DNA of 64,000 nucleotides, taken from Mesorhizobium sp. NZP2298. GTDB lineage: Bacteria; Pseudomonadota; Alphaproteobacteria; Rhizobiales; Rhizobiaceae. This document shows positions 33,164 to 41,670 of this stretch, in pieces. Made by a program: the position numbers and the translations under genes. The notes beneath the pieces were generated by a model. It worked only from the letters and a program-made list of their open reading frames with translations. It searched no databases and was not told the DNA's origin. Numbering within the stretch: the first letter of the stretch is position 1; the number at the start of each line of letters is the position of its first letter. The DNA is taken from positions 62,001-126,000 of the forward strand of contig NZ_CP033365.1 of NCBI RefSeq assembly GCF_013170825.1, read 5' to 3'.

Positions 33164-34753
33164 TCAGGGCGCCCCAATTGCCGGGCCTGCTCCGAGCGTC
33201 GCCACTGTCTTCAGCGCGCCGTCGAGCATGTCGCCCTTCTCGTCCTTGAGGGCCGCCTCGCGCAGGCGGCGGATCCAGTCGGCGGCATCGGCTCGGCCCT
33301 TGAGCATGGGAAGCGCCGACAGCACGCGGTCGAATTTCGACTGGGCGCGGACATGGGTGTCGCTGTAGCCCTTGATCAGCCGGCGACAGTTGAGGATTTC
33401 GACGGCGAGCGCATGGTCCTGGGACACATGGGCGAGCGCCAGCGCGTACCAGCGATCGAGATGGCTCATCTCGACCTTGTGGCGCAGCAGGCTGCGGCGC
33501 CAGCGGCGCAGGCCGCCGATGAACCAGAGGGCCGCAAAGCCGGCAAAGCTGTCGGTGCGGATGCGGCGGCCGTGGTTGATGCGCCGGTCGAGAAAGGCGG
33601 CGAGCTTCGGCCGGTTCTCAATGTAGCTGCCGAGCCCCGCCGGCAGTGTGCCGCAGAACTCTTCGATGCGCGGATGGAAATATTCGGTCACCTGCAGGAC
33701 CGAGCCCTCCTTGACGCCAACCTCCTTGCGCACACGCCGATCACGGGTCGAACGCGTCTTCAGATCGGCAACGCGGATCATGTCGTCATAGCAGAGCGCG
33801 TTGGCGAGATGCTTGGCGGCGGCGATGGACAGCGCATGGGCATGGTCGGCGCTATCCAGCGCGACGGCCTTGTCCAGCCGGTCAAGATACTCGCCACCAT
33901 AGGCGATGTCCTGATAGTCGACGACCTTCCTCAGGCCCCGTAGCGCCATGTCGCGCACGGCGACGGGCATCAGGTCGATGCGAGCGGCGAGCACCTGCCA
34001 GCCCTGCAGCAGGCTTTGCGGGCCGGTCACGCGTCCCGCACCCAATGCGGATTCGACAATCACAGGCTCCGCCTGTTTTGGCGCAGATCCGGCCGTGCCG
34101 CGCGCGCGGTCAAACGCGGCGCCAAAGGCGGCAAGACTCGCCTGGACGCCACGGCCCCCGGCGCCAATCGCCTGTTCATAGCTTTCGCGCGTGAACGGCA
34201 GCGCGTCTGACCCCGCCAGCGCGCCAAGCAGGCTGGCCGAGATCATCGAACCGTTGTCGGCGGCGATCTTTTCCATGTCGAAAGCGATGAAGCGCTTCGA
34301 TGCGGCCTCCGCCGTCGCATGCACCTTGGAGGACGAGGCTCGGCCATCCCCCGGCTCGATTTTTTCCGACACGGCGGCGATGCGATGCGACGAGGCGATC
34401 AGTGTCGTGCGCTCGGGCGTGACGAAGCCGCGGATGATGGCGCGGCCGGCCTCCATCAATTCGGCGGCGATCAGGATGTCGACATCGCCTTGCGAGGGCG
34501 ACAGTGCGAAGACCGGCAGCCGGCCGGTGTCGCGGGCCATCTCGACATAGTAGATCGTCGCGCCGGTGCGCTGGGCGACGCCGGCGACCGAGGTCGATTG
34601 CGCGACATAGCCATTGCGCTCGGCGACGTCGGTGATCCAGTCGGCCAGCACACCGCCGCCCTGGCCACCGACCGCCAGCACGGCGAGCTTGATGACGCGC
34701 TCGTCGTCCTGGGCGCTGGCCTTGGCGCGAAGTGGCGGGACAGCGTCAAGCAT
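33164..34753 (-). CDS. iorB: Indolepyruvate:ferredoxin oxidoreductase, beta subunit family (with C-terminal extension)
   Basis: This 529-residue protein has an N-terminal pyruvate-ferredoxin-oxidoreductase gamma-like domain (LAVLAVGGQGGGVLADWI, about 20-200) joined to a long helical C-terminal domain (the DUF6537-like region) found in proteobacterial versions. With IorA it oxidatively decarboxylates aryl pyruvates to aryl-acetyl-CoA, passing electrons to ferredoxin. Its start overlaps the iorA stop by 8 bases. The 3' end has a decayed copy at 29366-29500. Confidence 0.92.
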   Translation of the reverse strand: MLDAVPPLRAKASAQDDERVIKLAVLAVGGQGGGVLADWITDVAERNGYVAQSTSVAGVAQRTGATIYYVEMARDTGRLPVFALSPSQGDVDILIAAELMEAGRAIIRGFVTPERTTLIASSHRIAAVSEKIEPGDGRASSSKVHATAEAASKRFIAFDMEKIAADNGSMISASLLGALAGSDALPFTRESYEQAIGAGGRGVQASLAAFGAAFDRARGTAGSAPKQAEPVIVESALGAGRVTGPQSLLQGWQVLAARIDLMPVAVRDMALRGLRKVVDYQDIAYGGEYLDRLDKAVALDSADHAHALSIAAAKHLANALCYDDMIRVADLKTRSTRDRRVRKEVGVKEGSVLQVTEYFHPRIEEFCGTLPAGLGSYIENRPKLAAFLDRRINHGRRIRTDSFAGFAALWFIGGLRRWRRSLLRHKVEMSHLDRWYALALAHVSQDHALAVEILNCRRLIKGYSDTHVRAQSKFDRVLSALPMLKGRADAADWIRRLREAALKDEKGDMLDGALKTVATLGAGPAIGAP

Positions 34754-36899
34754 CGGCGAAAGTCAGGCGCCGGCTTTCGCGGCGGCGCTGCAACAGGCTG
34801 ATCACGGCGCGGCGCGCGCTTTCCAGGAAGCGGTCCCAACGGCTCGGATTGTGCACGACGTCGGCACGATAGAAGGACGGGCAGAGCACCGCCGCATCGG
34901 CGACCTCGCCGCAATTGCCGCAACCGACGCAGTTCTGGTCGATGGACGCCACCGGATCGTCGCGCAGCGGATCGTCGAGCGACTTTACCGACAGCGACGG
35001 GCAGCCGGACAGCCGCATGCAGGCATGGTCGCCTGTGCAGATGTCCTCGTCGACGCCGAATTTCGGTTTGACGACCCTTGTCCCGCCCTTGATCGCCTTG
35101 TCGACCAGCGGCTTTTCGCGGCGCTGGCGGTTGAGCATGCATTCGGACGAGGCGACGATGACCTTCGGCCCCTTCTCCTCCGTCGTCAGCGCCTCGCGCA
35201 GCGTGGCTTGCATCTTGCCGACATCGTAGGTGCGGTCGACATGACGCAGCCATTTGACGCCCATGCCCTTCACCGCTTCGGTGATCGGATGTTTTGTCGA
35301 CTTGGTCTTGTTGCCCGCGCGCGACGACAGGATGTCCTGCCCACCGGTGGCGGCCGAATAGAAATTGTCGACGATGACGATGACGCCGTCATTCTTGTTG
35401 AACACGGCATTGCCGATCGAGGAGGTCAGGCCGTTGTGCCAGAAGCCGCCATCGCCGACGAAGGAGATCGAGCGGCGCTTGGCGTCGGGCGAATTGAACG
35501 CCGAGGCCGAGGCCGGGCCGAGACCATAGCCCATCGTGGTGGCGCCGAGTTCGAAAGGCGGCATGATCGAGAACAGATGGCAGCCTATGTCGGAGGCGAT
35601 GTGGTGCTTGCCGAGTTCCTGCTCGACCAGTTTGGTCGCGGCGAAGATCGGCCGCTCCGGGCAGCCGATGCAGAAGCCCGGCGGGCGGCCCGGCACGACG
35701 TTGACGAGGTCCGCGGTGTCGACGCCATCGCCGACCTTGTTGGGCGCGCGCACTTCACCTGGGAGCAGATGCGGCGCCTCGGCGCGCAGGAACGTGCCGA
35801 TGCCGTCGAGCATGACCTGGCCGGTGTATTCGCCGGCCATCGGCAGATGCTCCTTGCCGACCAGCCTGGTGCCGCGCCCGGCCTTGTGCAGCATCGAAGC
35901 AAAGGCCTGTTCGATGTAGTTGGGCTGGCCTTCCTCGACGACCAGCACCGCCTGCTTGCCCTCGCAGAACGACAGGAACTCGTCGTCGATCAGGGGATAG
36001 ACGGCGTTGAGCACATAAAGCGGCACGTCGGTGTCGCCATAGGTGTCGGCAAGACCGAGACGCTGCAAGGCACGGATGACCGAATTGTACATGCCGCCCT
36101 GCATGACGATGCCTACCGAGCCGTGGTCCGACCCGAAGAATTCGTTGATCTTGTTCTTGGCGATGAAATCGACCGCCGCCGGCCAGCGCTTCTGCACCTT
36201 CTCCTTCTCATGCAGGAAGGAGGCGGGCGGCAGCACGATGCGGCCGGTGTCGCGGCGCGGTGCTTCCAACGCATCGGCCACCGTCATCGGCGGCCGCTTG
36301 TTGTCCTTGGCGATGAAATGGCCGTGGACGTGGCAGCAGCGGATGCGAACCTGCAGCATGACCGGCGTGTTGGAAATCTCGGACAGCTCGAAGCCGTCCT
36401 CAACCGCCTTGACGATCGACGGCAGGTTCGGACGCGGGTCGAGCAGCCAGACCTGGCTCTTCATGGCAAAGGCATGGCTGCGCTCCTGCATGATCGAGGA
36501 GCCCTCGCCATAGTCCTCGCCGACGATGATCAGCGCGCCACCGGTGACGCCGCCAGACGCGAGGTTGGCGAGCGCGTCGGAGGCGACGTTGGTGCCGACG
36601 GTCGACTTGAAGGTCGCCGCGCCGCGGATCGGATAGTGCACCGAGGCGGCCAGCATGGCGGTGGCGGTCGCTTCCGAGGCGCTGGCCTCGAAATGCACGC
36701 CGAGTTCGCCCAGAATGTCCTGCGCGTCGGCCAGCACATCCATCAGATGGCTGATCGGCGCGCCCTGATAGCCGCCGACATAGCCGACGCCGCATTGCAG
36801 CAGCGCCTTGGTGATGGCGAGGATGCCTTCGCCGGCGAATTCCTCGCCTGCGCCGAGCCTGAGTTTCTCGACTTCCTTGGCAAAAGACCGTTCGGCCAT
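34746..36899 (-). CDS. iorA: Indolepyruvate:ferredoxin oxidoreductase, alpha subunit
   Basis: This 717-residue catalytic subunit has an N-terminal GYVGGYQGAPISHLMD pyrimidine-binding domain, a thiamine-diphosphate domain (FVGDGGFWHNG...DN) and a C-terminal ferredoxin-like domain with two Cys clusters (CTGDHACMRLSGCP and NCVGCGNCG...C). The second supports a [4Fe-4S] centre; the first is modified. GGAAGGA precedes ATG 36899, ruling out the longer frame. It is the catalytic partner of IorB and lies behind a MarR gene. Confidence 0.94.
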   Translation of the reverse strand: MAERSFAKEVEKLRLGAGEEFAGEGILAITKALLQCGVGYVGGYQGAPISHLMDVLADAQDILGELGVHFEASASEATATAMLAASVHYPIRGAATFKSTVGTNVASDALANLASGGVTGGALIIVGEDYGEGSSIMQERSHAFAMKSQVWLLDPRPNLPSIVKAVEDGFELSEISNTPVMLQVRIRCCHVHGHFIAKDNKRPPMTVADALEAPRRDTGRIVLPPASFLHEKEKVQKRWPAAVDFIAKNKINEFFGSDHGSVGIVMQGGMYNSVIRALQRLGLADTYGDTDVPLYVLNAVYPLIDDEFLSFCEGKQAVLVVEEGQPNYIEQAFASMLHKAGRGTRLVGKEHLPMAGEYTGQVMLDGIGTFLRAEAPHLLPGEVRAPNKVGDGVDTADLVNVVPGRPPGFCIGCPERPIFAATKLVEQELGKHHIASDIGCHLFSIMPPFELGATTMGYGLGPASASAFNSPDAKRRSISFVGDGGFWHNGLTSSIGNAVFNKNDGVIVIVDNFYSAATGGQDILSSRAGNKTKSTKHPITEAVKGMGVKWLRHVDRTYDVGKMQATLREALTTEEKGPKVIVASSECMLNRQRREKPLVDKAIKGGTRVVKPKFGVDEDICTGDHACMRLSGCPSLSVKSLDDPLRDDPVASIDQNCVGCGNCGEVADAAVLCPSFYRADVVHNPSRWDRFLESARRAVISLLQRRRESRRLTFADA

Positions 36900-36959
36900 T
36901 TCTTCAATCCTTCCGTTACCGCCCAGCCCGTTATCGGCTGGCACTGGCGGCGCGTAGGT

Positions 36960-37442
36960 CTAGATGTCGTGCTTGCGAATGTTCTTCAGCATCTTCTGCA
37001 GCGTCGCGATGAGTGCCGCGTATTCGGCATCGTCGACATCGTCGAACATTGCCTCGAACGCATCATGCATGGCCGGCCAGGCGCGCGTGAACTCGGCGCG
37101 ACCCTCGTCGGTCAGGAACACATGGCGGATGCGGCTGTCGGTGACGCCCTGCTCGCGCCGCACGAAGCCCTGCCCCTCCAGCGTGTCGAGCGTGCGGCTC
37201 AAGGTCGACTGCTCGATGACCGTATAGACCGAGAGGTCGTTGACGGTGACGCCGTCCGTGACCGACAGAACGGCCAGCGTGCGCACCTGCGGAATGGTCA
37301 GGCCCTGCTTGCGGAAATCGTCGCGCAAGGTGGCGTTGTAGCGGCCCATGATGCGGTTCATCAGATAGGGCGCGAATTGCTGCAGGCCGATCTGCCCCAG
37401 GGTCGACATGCGCTGGCGCTTCTCCCCAACCTTCTGCTCCAT
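36960..37442 (-). CDS. MarR family transcriptional regulator
   Basis: This 160-residue regulator has a winged helix with recognition segment VIEQSTLSRTLDTLEGQGFV and the MarR wing RREQGVTDSRIRHVFLTDEG. It probably binds palindromes near the divergent promoter at 39957 and responds to an aromatic effector. The ATG overlaps the stop of the upstream FAD oxidoreductase (TGATG), placing it in the cyclase-oxidoreductase-marR-iorAB operon. Confidence 0.92.
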   Translation of the reverse strand: MEQKVGEKRQRMSTLGQIGLQQFAPYLMNRIMGRYNATLRDDFRKQGLTIPQVRTLAVLSVTDGVTVNDLSVYTVIEQSTLSRTLDTLEGQGFVRREQGVTDSRIRHVFLTDEGRAEFTRAWPAMHDAFEAMFDDVDDAEYAALIATLQKMLKNIRKHDI

Positions 37443-39013
37443 CACAGCCTCCCCGCCAGGAGAAAGCCGGAACCGCCGCCGAGGCCTGCACCCGGATGGG
37501 TCGAGGCGCCGATATGGTAGAGGTTCTTGATACCGGTCTGGTGATTGCGGCTGGTCTTGAACGGCCGCCACAGGAAGGACTGGTCGATGGTCGAGGAGCC
37601 GCCATAAGGGTCGCCGCCGACCAGATTGATGTTCATCGCCTCGAGATCGGCCGGCGAATAGGCGCGGCGGGCAATCACACTGTCCTTGAAACCGTCAATG
37701 TGGCCGGCGAGGATCGCTTCGGCGCGATCGGCGTAGGCCTCGCGCAGCGCCTCGGTCCATTGCCCGTCAGCCGGGGCCTGCAGCTTGCCGGCGGCGTCGC
37801 CCTTGATGTACCGGGGCGCCTCGGGCAGTTGCAGCCAAAGGATCGCCTTGCCCGCCGGACAGCGCGAGGGATCGAGCGCATGCGGCTGGCCGACACAGAT
37901 GGTGGGCACCTCCGGCAGCATGCCGCGCACCGCCTCGTTGCAGGCCTTGGAGACGCCATCCAGTCCCGGCGTCAGATGCAGCAACGCCACCTTGTCCAGC
38001 CCCTCGCCGCGCCATGCCGGCGGCTTGTCGAGGGCGTAATGGATCTGGAAATTGCCCTTGCCGTAGCGATATTTCCGCGTCGCATCGACATCGGCTTGGG
38101 CAGCATCCGTGCCGAGCAGCCGACCGTAAAGCTGTGTCGGCGTGACCGAGCAGATCACGCTCTTCTTCGCATGAACCGTTTCGCCCGAGGCCAGCCGCAC
38201 GCCGGTGGCGCGGCCCCCGGCCAGGATGATGGAAGCAACGTCCGCTCCTGTGGAGATGACGCCGCCGCGCTCGGTGATCAATGCCTCGAAAGTCGACAGC
38301 AGGTTCCTTGCCCCGCCCTTGACGATCGGCGCGCCGGCCGCCTCGAGCGCGAAGGCAATCACCTTGGCGATCTGGCCGGAGAACGCATCCTCGGGGCCTA
38401 GTCCGGCATGCAGTACCCAGGGCGCCCAGAGCGCCCGGATGGTTTCGGACTGGTAAGTACCTTCCAGCCAGCCACGCGCCGGCACCAGGGCGTCGCCGAG
38501 AAAGGCGGCAAGGCCGCGCGAGCCACGCCGCCAGGCATCACCGGCCAACAGCTTCGCCGTCGGATAAGACCAGAGCGCCCCGCCGAGCAGACCGAACAGC
38601 AGGCCGGCATTGCGCTCGATGCCGCCGACATCGTCCGCGTGCCGATCGCCGTCACCCGCCGCGATTGCGTTGAGTGCGGCGACATTGGCGGCACGGTCGG
38701 TGCCGAGCACCGCATGGCTGCCATCCGGCCGAAGCACACCGGTCGGCGTTGCGGTGTGGCAGAATTCCAGCCCATGCCGCGCCAGGTCCTTGCCGAGTGC
38801 GGCGAAGGCCGGCGAGGTGATGAACAGCACGAAGGTGGTCGCCATCACATCGTGGACGAAGCCGGGCGCGGTGATCTCCTCGGTGCGCATGCAGCCGCCG
38901 ATGCGGTCGTTGCGCTCGAGAACGAGCACATCGGCGCCCTTGCCGCCAAGCATCGCCGCGCAAACCAGCGCATTGATGCCGCTGCCGACGATGATGTGGT
39001 CGGGCGCTTTCAT
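37442..39013 (-). CDS. FAD-dependent oxidoreductase, phytoene-dehydrogenase-like
   Basis: This 523-residue flavoprotein has the N-terminal FAD dinucleotide motif (DHIIVGSGINALVCAAML...VLERNDRIGG) and C-terminal FAD motif (NLYHIGASTHPGAGLGGGSG) typical of amine-oxidase/phytoene-desaturase enzymes. It is a paralogue of the gene at 39987, encoded divergently across the shared control region. The substrate is unknown; context suggests an indolic or aromatic nitrogen compound. ATG 39013 is the conserved start. Confidence 0.88.
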   Translation of the reverse strand: MKAPDHIIVGSGINALVCAAMLGGKGADVLVLERNDRIGGCMRTEEITAPGFVHDVMATTFVLFITSPAFAALGKDLARHGLEFCHTATPTGVLRPDGSHAVLGTDRAANVAALNAIAAGDGDRHADDVGGIERNAGLLFGLLGGALWSYPTAKLLAGDAWRRGSRGLAAFLGDALVPARGWLEGTYQSETIRALWAPWVLHAGLGPEDAFSGQIAKVIAFALEAAGAPIVKGGARNLLSTFEALITERGGVISTGADVASIILAGGRATGVRLASGETVHAKKSVICSVTPTQLYGRLLGTDAAQADVDATRKYRYGKGNFQIHYALDKPPAWRGEGLDKVALLHLTPGLDGVSKACNEAVRGMLPEVPTICVGQPHALDPSRCPAGKAILWLQLPEAPRYIKGDAAGKLQAPADGQWTEALREAYADRAEAILAGHIDGFKDSVIARRAYSPADLEAMNINLVGGDPYGGSSTIDQSFLWRPFKTSRNHQTGIKNLYHIGASTHPGAGLGGGSGFLLAGRL

Positions 39014-39076
39014 TGACAGTTTCTCTCGACCGTCGGGGCTGCGCGCATGATCTTCTCCCGAAGACCCCACCTCGCT

Positions 39077-39868
39077 CTATTTGCCCGATACCAGCGCCAA
39101 TGCGCGGATCGGGCTGCCGGTGCCGTGCTCGATCTTGAGCGGCGCCGCGATCAGGATCGCGCCCTTCGGCGGCAACTGATCGAGATTGCAGAGGCTGGCG
39201 AGGCCGTAGCGGTTGGCCTTGTGCATCAGCGTGTGCGCCGGGAATGGCGGTTCCATGCCGCCGGCCTTGCCGGCGTCGGTGCCAATGGTCTCCGAGCCCC
39301 AGCCCTTGATGTCCTTGCTGATCAGGAACTGGATGGCTTCAGCCGTCGGGCCGGGCGTATGCGGGCCGGTCTCGTTGGCGTTGAGGAACTCGGCTTCCGA
39401 GCCGTTGCGCTTGTACCAGTCGGTGCGCATCACCACCCACTCGCCGGCGTTGATGGCGCCATGCTTGGCTTCCCATGCCTTGATGTGGTCGACGGTGAGC
39501 AGGAAATCGGGATCGGCGGCGGCTTCCTTCGAGCAGTCGATGACATTGACCGGGCCGACGAAGTTCTGCGCCGGAATGGTGTCGGTGGCGCCGTCCGGGT
39601 AATCCTTGCCGCTGATCCAGTGCTGAGGCGCATCGAAATGCGTGCCCGAATGCTCGCCAAGCTTCAGCCAGTTCCATGCCCACCAGGGACCGTTCTTGTC
39701 GTAACGGGAGATGTTATGGATCTCGACCTTCGGCGTGTCGACCGCGAGTTCCGGCGGCAGCTTGATCAGCGGTGTATCGGGACCGAGCGGTGCCGACAGG
39801 TCGACCACCTTGATGGCGCCGGAAAGAAGCTGGCCGGCGACCTCGCCGAGGAGTTTTTGGGTGTCCAT
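39077..39868 (-). CDS. Cyclase-family metal-dependent hydrolase (isatin hydrolase/kynurenine formamidase-like)
   Basis: This 263-residue protein has the metal-binding motif HSGTHFDAPQHW (HxGTHxDxPxH) and later HTPGPTAEAI and GTDAG. The family opens amide or cyclic bonds. The overall pattern (VDHIKAWEAKHG, VVMRTDWYKR) is, from memory, closer to isatin hydrolases than to classical KynB. Isatin hydrolysis yields isatinate on the way to anthranilate, which fits the 2-aminobenzoyl-CoA genes nearby. The assignment to isatin is an inference. It leads the minus-strand operon. Confidence 0.75.
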   Translation of the reverse strand: MDTQKLLGEVAGQLLSGAIKVVDLSAPLGPDTPLIKLPPELAVDTPKVEIHNISRYDKNGPWWAWNWLKLGEHSGTHFDAPQHWISGKDYPDGATDTIPAQNFVGPVNVIDCSKEAAADPDFLLTVDHIKAWEAKHGAINAGEWVVMRTDWYKRNGSEAEFLNANETGPHTPGPTAEAIQFLISKDIKGWGSETIGTDAGKAGGMEPPFPAHTLMHKANRYGLASLCNLDQLPPKGAILIAAPLKIEHGTGSPIRALALVSGK

Positions 39869-39956
39869 GGTCTCTGTTCCCTCTTTTCGATGATGATCAA
39901 GGCTCGTCGCGGCCCTTAATATCCTACTAGACGAAAACATATGCATCTGCAATTAT

Positions 39957-39970
39957 CTTTAAGCATAAAG
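39957..39970. promoter_or_regulatory. Putative MarR-type operator, site A
   Basis: CTTTAAGCATAAAG has perfect CTTTA/TAAAG arms and lies in the divergent promoter region between the cyclase gene (39868) and the FAD oxidoreductase (39987). It matches the YTTYAAGCNTRAAA pattern also seen at 47590, 54753 and 55646, except at the last position. Confidence 0.55.
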
Positions 39971-39986
39971 GAAATGGGAACGGGGC

Positions 39987-41561
39987 GTGAGCGAGTTCGA
40001 CGCCATCTTTGTCGGGGCGGGCCACAACAGTCTGGCATGCGCCGCGCATCTGGCGCTCAAAGGCTGGAAAACCGGGATCTTTGAGCGCAATGCAACAATC
40101 GGTGGCGCTGTCCAGACCCGTGAATTCACCCTTCCCGGCTTCCGCCACGATTTCGGCGCGATGAATCTGAGCCTGTTTGCCGGCTCCGCCTTCCATCGGA
40201 AATATGCAAATGGATTGAAAGCGCAGGGGCTGGAGTTCGCGCCCGTCGCCGACTGCTTTGCCAGCGCGTTTCCGGATGGACGCTGGTTCGGCGTCAGCAA
40301 CGATCTGGAAAAGACCGCAACGCGCATGGCCGCTTTCTCCGCTGCCGACGCAGCGACATGGCGCAAGCTGGTCGCAGCCTTCCCGGCGGAAGCCGAGCAT
40401 CTGTTCCGGCTGCTCGGCTCGCCGATGGGCGCTCGCGCGCTTGCCGGCACGGCGTGGAACCTGTGGCGCAAGAAGGGTGTCACCGGCGCACTCGACACCG
40501 GTCGGCTGCTGTTGTCGTCGCCACGCGCCTGGCTCGAGGAGACTTTCGAGTCCCCACATGTGCGGGCAACGCTCGCCACCTGGGGCATGCATCTCGATTT
40601 CGCGCCCGATATCGCCGGCGGTGCAGTGTTCCCCTACCTGGAATCGATGGCGAACCAAAGCTTCGGCATGGTGCTGGGCAAGGGCGGGGCGGACACCATC
40701 ATCCGGGCTCTGGCCGGCATGGTGACCTCCGCCGGCGGCCAGATCGTCACTGGCGCCGATGTGGCCGAGATCACCGTATCCGGCGGCAAGGCGACGGGGG
40801 TGCGACTCGCTTCCGGTGAGACGCATACCGCCACCAAGGCGGTCATCGCAGGCGTCGCACCCCGGGCGCTGACCGGCAAGCTGCTGCCCAACGGTTCCGG
40901 CGACGCCGGCTTTGACACGTCGATGAAAAAGTTCCGCCACGCACCAGGCACGATGATGATCCACCTGGCGCTCGACGATCTGCCGGACTGGAGCGCGGGG
41001 GCCGAGCTTAGGCAGTTCGCCTATGTGCATCTGTCGCCCTCGCTCGACGCGATGTCGCGCACCTATCAGCAGGCGATGGCGGGCATGCTGCCGGACGAGC
41101 CGGTGCTGGTCGTCGGCCAGCCCTCCGCGATCGACCCGTCGCGCGCGCCTCAGGGCAAGCATGTGCTGTGGGTGCAGGTGCGCATGCTGCCAGCCGACAT
41201 CCTGGGTGATGCATCGGCCAGGATCGCGCCCGCGCATTGGGATCAGGCCAAGGAGGCCTACGCCGGGCGCGTGCTCGACATCATCGAGACCTATGCGCCC
41301 GGCCTGGGGGGCAAAATTCTCGGCCGGGCGGTGTTCTCGCCCATCGACCTCGAACGCGAGAACCCGAACCTCGTCGGCGGCGACCAGGTCTGCGGCAGCC
41401 ACCATCTGGCGCAGAACTTTTTGTTCCGCCCGGCGCGCGGCTATGCCGGCTGGAACACGCCGGTCAATAATCTGCATCTAACGGGCGCCGCGACATGGCC
41501 GGGCGCCGGCACCGGTGCGGCCTCCGGCTTCATGCTCGCGCAACAGCTTGGCGGGAGGTAG
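39987..41561 (+). CDS. FAD-dependent oxidoreductase, phytoene-dehydrogenase-like (paralogue)
   Basis: This 524-residue protein is related along its whole length to the one at 37442. It has the FAD motif DAIFVGAGHNSLACAAHL...IFERNATIGG and the C-terminal HLTGAATWPGAGTGAASG. The start is GTG 39987 with GGAACGGGG before it. It heads the plus-strand transcription unit ahead of a peptide-type ABC importer, so its substrate is probably the imported compound or a product of it. The substrate is unknown. Confidence 0.88.
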   Translation: MSEFDAIFVGAGHNSLACAAHLALKGWKTGIFERNATIGGAVQTREFTLPGFRHDFGAMNLSLFAGSAFHRKYANGLKAQGLEFAPVADCFASAFPDGRWFGVSNDLEKTATRMAAFSAADAATWRKLVAAFPAEAEHLFRLLGSPMGARALAGTAWNLWRKKGVTGALDTGRLLLSSPRAWLEETFESPHVRATLATWGMHLDFAPDIAGGAVFPYLESMANQSFGMVLGKGGADTIIRALAGMVTSAGGQIVTGADVAEITVSGGKATGVRLASGETHTATKAVIAGVAPRALTGKLLPNGSGDAGFDTSMKKFRHAPGTMMIHLALDDLPDWSAGAELRQFAYVHLSPSLDAMSRTYQQAMAGMLPDEPVLVVGQPSAIDPSRAPQGKHVLWVQVRMLPADILGDASARIAPAHWDQAKEAYAGRVLDIIETYAPGLGGKILGRAVFSPIDLERENPNLVGGDQVCGSHHLAQNFLFRPARGYAGWNTPVNNLHLTGAATWPGAGTGAASGFMLAQQLGGR

Positions 41562-41670
41562 GCCGACAATTTTATCGGGGCGACGAGAGGCAAGGCGCTG
41601 CTGCCCACGAAGCCTGAACCAATGACCTGACACTGCCGCGCAAAGACAATAACCAACAAGGGGAACGACC

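Noticed and set aside
34614..37520. Plus-strand ORF of 968 codons
   Set aside because: It is antisense to iorA and marR. The length is an effect of GC-rich codon bias, and the translation shows no recognisable domain.
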